A DNA stretch of 64,000 nt from NCBI GenBank assembly GCA_030686995.1, contig CM060694.1, positions 94,083,844 through 94,147,843 on the forward strand, read 5' to 3'. Origin of the DNA: Artemisia argyi. Lineage: Eukaryota; Streptophyta; Magnoliopsida; Asterales; Asteraceae. Shown here in pieces: positions 20,208 to 28,380 of the stretch. Each line of letters opens with the position of its first letter. Positions within the stretch are counted from its first letter, which is position 1. The notes under the pieces are model-generated. The model ran no database searches, had not been told where the DNA came from, and saw only the letters and a list, made by a program, of their open reading frames with translations. The translations under genes were made by a program, and so were the position numbers.

Positions 20208-20259
20208 ATGTTAAACAATGTTTTTAAAATAAATTGTATTTTAAAACTTGAAACGATCT

Positions 20260-22100
20260 ATGGAATCTGAAAAATATTTAGAAGGTCAATCTATGCAAAG
20301 ACCACCACTATTTGAAAGTGATGGTTTTCTTTATTGGAAAAATCGATTCGAAACTTATGTGAAATCAAAATATCTAGATCTTTGGCATGTTATTACTAAT
20401 GGTGATTTTCCTCCTATATAAAATAATCCCAAAACTAAAAGGGATGAAATTGTACCTTTTGAAAAACAAAATGATGATTTGAAAAAGAAACTTGCTAAAA
20501 ATAATGAGGCTAAAATGGTAGTTTATAATGCGTTACCACGCAAAGAATATGAAAGAATTTTTATGTGTAAAACCGCTAAAGATATTTGGAACTCTTTACT
20601 AATCACTCACCAAGGTAATAGTCAAGTCAAAGATAATAAGATAGATCTTCTTGTATAACAATATGAACAATTTACGATTCCGGAAGAGGTATCAATTGAT
20701 AATGCTTTTACTAGATTTAACACAATCATCACAAGTTTAAAAGAACTTGATGAGAATTTCTCTAGCAAGAATTTTCTTAGGAAATTTCTTAGGGCTCTCC
20801 ATCCGAAGTGGCGTGCTAAGGTGACGGCTATTGAGGAATCAAAGAATCTATCAACTCTACAACTTGATGAGTTAATTGGAAACTTGAAAGTGTATGAAGT
20901 GATAATAAAGAAAGACTCCGATATAGTTAAAGGAAAAATGGAGAAAACCAAATCAATTGCTTTGAAAGCAAAGAAGGACTCTAGCGACGAAGAATGCTCA
21001 ACCTCCGAAAGTGACGATGAAGAGTATGCCATGGCCGTAAGAGATTTCAAGAAATTCTTCAAAAGACGAGAAAGATATGTTAGACAACCACTTGATGAAA
21101 GAAAAACATTCCAAAGAAAAAAAGACGACAAAATTAGCAAGAATGAAAGAGAGTGCTTCAAGTGTGGAGACCCAAACCATTTTATTGGAGAATGTCCGAA
21201 ATTGTCAAGAAGTCAAAACCACAAGGCTTTTGTAGGAGGAGCATGGAGTATAGTGACAATGATGAAAAAGAAACAACAAAAGAAGAAAAATGTCTCATGG
21301 CAAGGGCTTCCGATGAGGTACGTTCTGAAACCGAATACTATAGTGATGATAATTTATCGTTAGATGAAAAAGATTTAGATGGCGAATATAGTAGATTATG
21401 CAAACTAGGACAAAAAGTCATAGCTAAAAGTAAAATACTAAAACACACCAACAATTAATTAAAGAATGAAATACTTGAATTAAAAATAAAACTACACAAC
21501 CTAGAAAAAGGAAAAGAAAGTCTTATAGAGTGTAAAAAATGTCTAGTTGTTAAAAATGAGAATGAACAACTTAAGGAAGAAATTACTAGGTTTGAGAAAT
21601 TTGAAAATAGTAGTCAACCACTTAGTAAAATAATTAGCACTCAAAGAATATCCAAAGATAAAACCGGTTTAGGATATAACTCAACCGAAACATCAACTAG
21701 TAAAACTAAAAATATAAAGGTTGAAGGTGAAACTAGTGAACTAAAACCTATAGAGTCAAAACCAAAGTATATACTTTTGACAGATAGATTAGTACCTATT
21801 GCAAGTGATGAAGAAATTAAAAGCTTATGTAAATAATCTTTAAAAACCGAAGTCGAAACCCATGAACCAAAAATAAGGTCTAAAACTCCACCACCTAGAA
21901 AACAAAATAGTCTTCATCCTAGGTCTAAAACTCCTCAACCTAGAGTAAAACAAAATAGACGAAACTTTCACAACAATCATCAAATGTGAAACTTCAATCC
22001 TTGGGGAATGATTCCACCATATATATACCCAAGTCAAACACATAACATGTTTGGACCAAACAACTTTGGTCAAATGAGACAATGGGGACCAACAAGATGA
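20260..22100 (+). pseudogene. Copia II gag pseudogene (UBN2-type, CCHC knuckle, charged tail)
   Basis: Sister copy of the gag at 951-1766: start MESEKYLEGQSMQRPP, then [12 protein letters not shown] and [20 protein letters not shown]. Unlike that copy it keeps the zinc knuckle [14 protein letters not shown] (CX2CX4HX4C) at about 21153-21194. After the knuckle come acidic and Lys-rich segments ([38 protein letters not shown]) that look coiled-coil-like, and a Pro/Asn-rich end (FNPWGMIPPYIYPSQTHNM). Breaks: in-frame TAA at 20419 and 20656, a frame change near 21250, and further stops at 21456, about 21835 and about 21986. The family Gag probably assembled the particle that carried the RNA; this copy cannot. 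Pol does not follow. Confidence 0.85.
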
Positions 22101-22331
22101 ATTTGTCATACCTTGGCAAACTTGGTTATCTCTTCACTTCCACATGATCATGCTATCTCTTGAAGACTTTGATGTCATGCTTGTTGAAGACAAAAAGGTA
22201 CACGTCTCTTTTAATTTTCATGTCAAGATTGCATGCTTAGTTTAGTATCTAGTTTATAGTTGCTATAGCTCATCTTGTAGATCTTCATAGCTATTATTCG
22301 TCTATATATATGCGTATACTTATATACATAT

Positions 22332-22334
<3 letters not shown>

Positions 22335-22414
<80 letters not shown>
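22335..22414. repeat. (AT)n microsatellite, about 40 units
   Basis: Uninterrupted AT for about 80 bp. Confidence 0.95.
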
Positions 22415-22423
<9 letters not shown>

Positions 22424-22853
22424 TATACATATTATTATTATATATACTACATGTACTTATAACCTAGAAAACTCATTAGTTGATTTTCTAGAACTAGAAA
22501 TTGTTCATTTATGAACCTTTTCTTTTCCCCTCTTTTGGCCTTCTTGAACTCTTACGTTCAAACGATACTCATGTTGATGTAGAGAAATGAGTTGAAAAAT
22601 CTATGGATGAAACAAACTCCCATCATCTCTTGCGCTCGTTTCCCTCTTATATTCTCGTCTTATAAGTCCATATTATTTATATATATACACATATAAATAC
22701 TTATACCTTCCACAACTCTCTTAGTAACTTGACGTCTTGATTAATTTTATCCAAAATTATCAAGGAAATTTTAGTTAACGAAATGTCAAATAAAAATGTC
22801 AAGTAATTCTCTTCGTGCGAACTCTCTCTAACGTATTTTTGATTAAATATAAA

Positions 22854-22858
<5 letters not shown>

Positions 22859-22930
<72 letters not shown>
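22859..22930. repeat. (TA)n microsatellite, about 36 units
   Basis: Uninterrupted TA for about 72 bp, ending 45 bp before the GC palindrome cluster. Confidence 0.95.
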
Positions 22931-22931
<1 letters not shown>

Positions 22932-22975
22932 TTATTTTTATTTTCAGAATCAAAGCCGCGAAAAACAGAATTTTA

Positions 22976-23054
22976 GCCGGGCGGCCCTCTTAAAATTATG
23001 GGGACCGGCAGGCTTAAATGGGGCGGCCCCCTTAATGTTTAAGGGGGCCGGCCA
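22976..23054. promoter_or_regulatory. Internal GC-rich palindrome cluster ahead of accessory ORF2
   Basis: Blocks GCCGGGCGGCCCTCTTAA, GGGGACCGGC and the near-perfect palindrome GGGCGGCCCCCTTAAT then GTTTAAGGGGGCCGGCC (23021-23054). This is the same module as upstream of TATA in the family LTRs. No canonical TATA follows within 60 bp; a CT/CA-rich leader does. Probable LTR-type promoter segment inside the element; function inferred. Confidence 0.55.
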
Positions 23055-23244
23055 TCTGATGCTTTCTACCCGTTTTTCCTCCTTATTCCACTTGCCAAAC
23101 ACTCCATATTTCACTCCCTATTCCCTATCTAACTGCTGTGAACGAATTGCAAACCCAAAACCATTAAAAACCCACTTCCAAATCACCCAATTCATCTTGT
23201 TTCTCAAGGGGCAAATACTTATAACACGATTAGAAACAAGTATT

Positions 23245-23718
23245 GTAAGTTTTTCATAACACATTTCTTCTAATTTCATCTAATTTGGTCATAATCATGA
23301 TTAAGCATTTTATTTCAATTTCTTCAATTTCATTTTTTCTTTCAAATTGAGTCTAGGATTTCCATAACTAAATGCTTCCCTTAGGATTAGAATGTATAAT
23401 TAACACTAGAAACTAATAATCACAAACCCTATTGTGAATTTTTTTTTGAAAAAGCTCATACATTCATTTTTAATCTTTTCTTATATACCTTGTTGAATAA
23501 TGCTATAAAAACTTGCTAAAACATATCACATTATGTTTTCATAACTTATTAATCCCAAAAACAAACTTTTCGATGAAGTAAAAATATTTTGTTGTTTGAT
23601 AAGAGGGTGTTTGGATCATGTCCAAATAGTGTCGAAAATTATTTCAATATAACCTTTATAATACATTGTCAAGAATATAAGCTTAAAACTAGCAATTTAG
23701 AGTTGTCAAGATATATAG

Positions 23719-23783
<65 letters not shown>

Positions 23784-24184
23784 ACATTTTGGTAGTAAAT
23801 TTTCTAGATAAGAAGCGTTTGGTCTAACTAGAAAAATGGTATTTTTGAGTCAAAATATAAACCATCTTTTTCGAAACAAATCACTTGCATAAGAAACTCT
23901 TTAGAAATAGCTAGTTATACAATCTAATGTATATCTAGCAAAGTTTCATGATATATTAAGATGTTTAAAGGGGCGTTTGGATTATCCCATAACAACTTGC
24001 TAAACATCGTAAAATATATCTAGAACGAGTTAAAAATAAAAATAATGAACATAGTAAACTACTTCTTAGGTTTAAGGTCTTAGAGTCGAAGTATGTTTAC
24101 GTTCCACATATGTCTCAAAAACATTTACACCACATTTTTTACGATATATTTATTTTAATTTTATCTTATTGTTATCGTGTTTAG
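23245..24184 (+). other. Putative intron in the 5' leader of accessory ORF2
   Basis: A strong donor (ATT/GTAAGT at 23245) and a T-rich acceptor ending GTGTTTAG (24184) bracket about 940 bp of very AT-rich, stop-filled DNA that includes (AT)n at 23722-23781. The acceptor lies 6 bp before the ATG of ORF2 (24191). The upstream exon would be the CA-rich leader 23055-23244. Splicing is predicted from consensus only. Confidence 0.5.
23722..23781. repeat. (AT)n microsatellite inside the putative intron
   Basis: Uninterrupted AT for about 60 bp. Confidence 0.95.
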
Positions 24185-24190
24185 GTGAAA

Positions 24191-25377
24191 ATGCCCAAAG
24201 TCATTACCGAAGATATCTTCCTAACCAAAAACTATATTCCCAAAGTCTCACAACTTCCCACCACCTCTCCTTTCATTGCTCATTTCTATCATCAAATTGA
24301 AGATAGAAATATTCATGAAGGTCGTGTTTTTAATCAAGCTTACTATCAATCCGATTTCATTGAACGTCTATTTACAAACATCCGCTTCGAATGTCTTTAC
24401 CAAATCAATGAACCCATCATTCCTCGCTTTATTCTCGACTTCTATAGACAAGTCAAGCTCCAAACCGATGATTTTGGCTCCATCTTCATCTCATTCATGA
24501 TCCAACATGAATTCATTACTCTAACTCTTGCACAATTTGGTTAAATCCCCCAAATTCCTTTCACTGGTCAATCCGTTTTCACAAACGAATGGGATCTTGA
24601 ATCACTTCAACGTTGTCATTCAACTTTTGGTCCTTATTTCTCCGAAATTCCTTCTCCCGGAGAAATTCGTCAAATGCTCGGGTTAGTTCGTCAATCTACC
24701 ACTCGAAAACTCAAGTCCAAAAATGTCGATATTTCTGAAAACCAAATTCTACTCAAAGAATTAAGTCCTGACATGAAGCGTTGGGAAGAACTCATTCGTG
24801 AGAATGCGTTTGGTACCAAAGGCCACCGTGACCATCTCTCGGCTAGCCTCGCTCACATGTTATATTGTATTGTTGCCGAACAACATTATAATTTGGCTTA
24901 TTTCTTCATCAAGCGTATTGAACGTGCAAGAGCTACTCCTAAAGCCAATCTTCCGTATGGAATGTTTCTCACTCGTCTCTATCGTCATGTCATCGAACAC
25001 TATCCCGATCTTGACGGTAGTATCTATGAATCCATCTATCCGACCTTGCATCCTCTCTTTCTTAAACAAACCCGTAAACCTCGTAGTGATAAGGGTAAAT
25101 CTCGCCGTCACAGTTTCCATGGCTCATCATCTCATCAAGAGGATGACGAAGAGGATGAGTACATTCATCGTGCCCTCGATACGTTTGTTGATGACTTGGA
25201 GGCTCTAGACTATACCGACTACCTTGTACCATCTCCTTCAGAACAAACCAACCAAGTACTATTTGAGCGACAAACCAAGTTGCTCAACCAAAACTAAAGG
25301 ATGCATGAGGAGATGCGAGGAGGCTTCAAGTCTATTGCCAAGACGCTAGGAGGATTGTTCCGAAAGAAGAAGAAGTG
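24191..25377 (+). pseudogene. Copia II accessory ORF2 (family-specific protein, two in-frame stops)
   Basis: An about 395-codon frame, MPKVITEDIFLTK to LFRKKKK, interrupted by TAA at 24542-24544 and 25295-25297; all parts lie in one frame. The N-terminal third has FIAHFYHQIEDRNIHEGRVF and FILDFYRQVKLQTDDFGSIF. The middle is well conserved in look: KRWEELIRENAFGTKGHRDH, AHMLYCIVAEQHYNLAYFFI, NLPYGMFLTRLYRHVIEHYP. The C-terminal part is acidic (HQEDDEEDEYIHRALDTF) and ends in a short amphipathic, strongly basic tail (GGFKSIAKTLGGLFRKKKK). I see no known enzyme motif, signal peptide or membrane span. Proteins of this style are frequent in Asteraceae genomes as hypothetical proteins, in my recollection. 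It occupies the place of an env-like or extra gene downstream of gag/pol. Function unknown. Confidence 0.65.
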
Positions 25378-25749
25378 ATGAGGAGTGTTTTATTTGCTTT
25401 GGATAGCTATGTTTTTCGAACTAATATGTTTGTTGAATTATTATTACTTATGTGCTATATTTCCGATATGTATTCGGAAATAGTTATGTGTTGCTATGGA
25501 GTTTGGTACGTTAAGACTATAAATGATGACTTATTATTATTATTAGTTGATCTACTAATGTGCATGCATGTCTTTTTATATCTATTATACACTTGCATGA
25601 TAAATATATGATTATATATGAACTACTTGCTTTTCTAATAGACCAAAACTAATATGTATTGTTCCAATAGAGCTTGTTGCAAACACAAAACTAAAATAAA
25701 AAACTTTTAGAAAATTTTTGAAATTTGGTCGCCTAGAAAATTACCAGAT

Positions 25750-25823
25750 GGGCGGCCCCCTTAATTATCAAGGGCGGCCCCTTTAATTTTAAGGGGGCCG
25801 GCCATGAATTAAGGGGACCGGCC
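25750..25823. promoter_or_regulatory. Internal GC-rich palindrome cluster ahead of accessory ORF3
   Basis: GGGCGGCCCCCTTAAT, GGGCGGCCCCTTTAAT, TTAAGGGGGCCGGCC and AATTAAGGGGACCGGCC follow one another. The same module is in the LTRs (2672-2750, 38964-39010) and ahead of ORF2. Here a TATA-like box follows at 25971, 70 bp before the ORF3 start codon. Confidence 0.6.
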
Positions 25824-25970
25824 ATCTAGAACAGTTTTTACACTATTTTCTTTTGCACTTTGTGACTCCTTTTGCTAGTCCCAGCTACCATTTCCCTTAA
25901 AAACTAAACTGATTTTGGAATCTAAACATGAATTTTCAAAAAAAAATCCATTTCTAAACATGCTTTCATG

Positions 25971-25980
25971 CTATAAAACC
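25971..25980 (+). promoter_or_regulatory. TATA-like box upstream of accessory ORF3
   Basis: CTATAAAACC in a pyrimidine/CA-rich leader typical of plant core promoters. The ATG at 26041 is about 40 bp downstream of the expected start site. Confidence 0.5.
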
Positions 25981-26040
25981 ACATACACCTTTCATCCACA
26001 CTTCATCATCATCACACCCATTATACTCAACCCATTCATC

Positions 26041-26667
26041 ATGTCATCACCAAAACCCACCACCTCAAGCAAAGCCAAGAAACAAAAACTTGTTATCATA
26101 CCACCAAAACAACTCTTTATTGATCTCACAAATGAAGACAATACCACTCCATCACCACCACCTCAATGTTCATCTCCTAGTGCTCCAAATGCACCTTCCA
26201 AAACACCATCAACTCATGGAACCTCTAACTCCTCCATACCATCATCATCATCCATCAATGGCTACATCAACATTCACTTATCACCTCCACCAAGAATACC
26301 ACCACCACCACCTATTGAAAATGTATCCTTAGACATCACTCTTTCACTATCACCCATCACACCTCTTGATGCACATTTTTCATCATCACCAGTCAACCCA
26401 TCAAACTTCAATCCCATCCCATGGAGCCTACTTGAAGCTCATGGTAACACTTGCCTTTGTTACATCCATAACCGTACCATCATCTTTGGCCTAAGAGATG
26501 AAATACACTACATGTTTTCATATATTGAAAACTTGTTTCCTCAACCTCCACCAACAACATCAACACCTCCACCACCATCATCATCTACACGTCCACGTCC
26601 ACCAACATCAAACACACCTCCACCAACACCATCATCTCCACCTACAACATTGCTTCCCTCCAACTAA
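26041..26667 (+). CDS. Copia II accessory ORF3: Pro/Ser-rich protein with NLS-, SIM- and EAR-like motifs
   Basis: A 208-residue intact frame. I start it at the ATG at 26041 (MSSPKPTTSSKAKKQKL) and not at upstream in-frame codons, because the TATA-like box at 25971 lies between them. Residues 10-17 are a basic NLS-like patch. LFIDLTNED (about residues 27-35) looks like a SUMO-interacting motif (hydrophobic core plus acidic flank). LDITLSLSP (about 101-109) resembles an LxLxL/EAR repressor motif. A compact segment without low complexity, IPWSLLEAHGNTCLCYIHNRT then IIFGLRDEIHYMFSYIENLF, follows at about 131-172. The rest is Pro/Ser/Thr-rich, with a PPPTPSSPP tail. No enzyme motif. Possibly a nuclear regulatory accessory protein; this is inference. 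It is the only undamaged coding frame in copia II. Confidence 0.6.
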   Translation: MSSPKPTTSSKAKKQKLVIIPPKQLFIDLTNEDNTTPSPPPQCSSPSAPNAPSKTPSTHGTSNSSIPSSSSINGYINIHLSPPPRIPPPPPIENVSLDITLSLSPITPLDAHFSSSPVNPSNFNPIPWSLLEAHGNTCLCYIHNRTIIFGLRDEIHYMFSYIENLFPQPPPTTSTPPPPSSSTRPRPPTSNTPPPTPSSPPTTLLPSN

Positions 26668-27149
26668 GCATGTTTAGTATTTGGAAAATAAAATGTTTCA
26701 ACCATTTTGATGGCAAGCTCTAGGAAAAACATTTCTATTAGAGTTTTGGTTGCTAGTTATTTTATTTGCTTGTAAGCCCATAGAGCTTTAGTTTATTGGT
26801 TCTCTTGTTTATGCATCTTGGATGCATGTTGCTTGTAATTCTTAATATTTAGTTGAAGTGTTCCTTTCATGCTCATATTGCTTGTTCCATCTCCATATAT
26901 GTATATTTCTTTCATGCTTCATATATATTGTGTTATCTAAATATTTTTGCAAGCATTCCATATATCGATTTGTCTTAAAACCTTAAATCGAGGGGGACTA
27001 CACATCAAGGGGGAGCTCATCCAACATCCGGATAACCTTTTTGATGTTCACAAAAAGGGGGAGAAGTGATATAAACTCACTAAATACTTGCATATATAAT
27101 AATTTTTGATTTAATGAGTTTAGATTTTGTAATCATCAAAAAGGGGGAG
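26668..27149 (+). other. Copia II 3' untranslated region with duplicated polypurine tract
   Basis: No gene. Two similar blocks occur: TTTTTGATGTTCACAAAAAG then GGGGAGAAG/TGATATAAAC (27038-27076), and CATCAAAAAGGGGGAG (27134-27149), which in the uninterrupted element continues into AT/TGTTGATATAAAT, the 3' LTR start (38574). The second is the functional PPT position, and gypsy B inserted in it. Confidence 0.7.
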
Positions 27150-27324
27150 TGATGAGTGTGTAAATACTCATCATTTTATACCAATCTGAGCTGCCAAAAC
27201 ATACAAAAACACCCAAATATGTATCAAAATACTTAAAATATCTTAGAGGTATGTTTTATATGTTTCAAACACAAAATATGCAAAAATAAATGAAAAACGT
27301 ACAAAGTATGCATAATTGGCAGTT

Positions 27325-27800
27325 TCAGTCCCTCAAGTTTCATAAATTTGCAAAACTAGTCCCTGGTAAATCAAAACTTGTACAAATGTCATAAAAGGTC
27401 CTTGGGATTCATAAGTTGTAAGAAATAGTCCTTTAAAGTTTAAAATCACATATTTACAACTTTGGTCCCTCAACTTTGAAAACTGTCAAAAATAGTCCCT
27501 AAGGTTTTGAAAAATGGAAAATGTGAAAAATAAACCTTATACTATTCTAAAATGACAAAATTGGTCCTTATGATAACTTTTGAGAAGTTACAAATCAAAC
27601 CCTTCAAAAATCAGAAAATTACAAGAATGGTCCCTGGAATTTGGAAAATTGACAGAAAAGGTCCTCGGATATAAAATAAAGGGAAATTATCAAAAGTAGC
27701 CTTGTACTATTCATAAATGACAAATATGGCCCTTTGATAACTATAGGAAAATCACATTTTCAGTCCCTATAGTTTTCCCAAATTACAACTTTAGTCCTTG
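27325..27800. repeat. Degenerate GTCCCT-type repeats in gypsy B U3
   Basis: About ten imperfect units of 40-50 bp, each with a GTCCCT/GTCCTT core followed by an A/T-rich stretch with AAAAnT or ACAAnT (e.g. CAGTCCCTCAAGTTTCATAA, TAGTCCCTAAGGTTTTGAAA). Repeated at 34714-35190. Related arrays occur in C (about 44740-45010), D (about 57490-57860) and the chromovirus LTR (about 9690-10080). Confidence 0.65.
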
Positions 27801-28374
27801 TGATTTATTTTAAATTCCAAAAACCAAACGGATCCCAAATAAAACTAAAACCAAAACATCCCCACTAACCTAAGCCCACCCAAGCCCAGTTACCAAATGG
27901 CCCAGTCCATACCTTTGGTTGACCCGGTCAAACCCCCAAACAAAACCACCCCCGTCACTTTCCCTCCCCTGCAAAACCACAAACCAAATACCACCCTCTT
28001 CCCCTGGTATCTCCCCACCACTTGCATCCTCTCCCATCCACCACTTGCCTCCTACTCCACCTCACCCTACCCTCTGTCATCCCCACAACAAACCCACCCT
28101 TTGGTATTACCCTAGTAAGTGACACCTAGCAAACCTACACCCTGCCACCACCCCTCTACCCTGCAAACTCAATTCAACACTCCAACTCAACCTCCTTTTC
28201 CCACCATCTCACCCAATTGTCCAAACCCACCTCCAAATCCACCAATAAAAACTTCACAGACCCAATTGCTTAAAAAAGCTTTTCCCGCCAAACATGGAAA
28301 CAGAGCTGAGATGATCAAAAAGTCAAGCAACATGGTGGGATTTGACAAGTGGGACCCAGAAAGCTCAAATGATG

Positions 28375-28380
28375 TATAAA
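28375..28380 (+). promoter_or_regulatory. Gypsy B 5' LTR TATA box
   Basis: TATAAA in GATGTATAAAAGTGAAGC; copy in the 3' LTR at 35764-35769. It sits about 1.2 kb into the LTR, leaving R plus U5 of about 2.8 kb. Confidence 0.65.

Larger units (their letters stand above)
22101..22975. other. Copia II spacer with (AT)n blocks, where pol would be expected
   Basis: AT-rich, no coding domain. It contains (AT)n at 22335-22414 and (TA)n at 22859-22930. Pol is completely absent. The spacer leads directly into the GC palindrome at 22976. Confidence 0.7.

Noticed and set aside
25375..25611. Leu/Tyr-rich 78-residue frame after ORF2
   Set aside because: Overlaps the ORF2 stop region in another frame; hydrophobic by AT/T-rich composition, no signal or context for an envelope protein.
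27897..28379. Pro/Thr-rich open frames, duplicated at 35286-35768
   Set aside because: They lie in U3 of the gypsy B LTRs, recur only because the LTR is duplicated, overlap each other in two frames, and end before the TATA box. Composition explains them.
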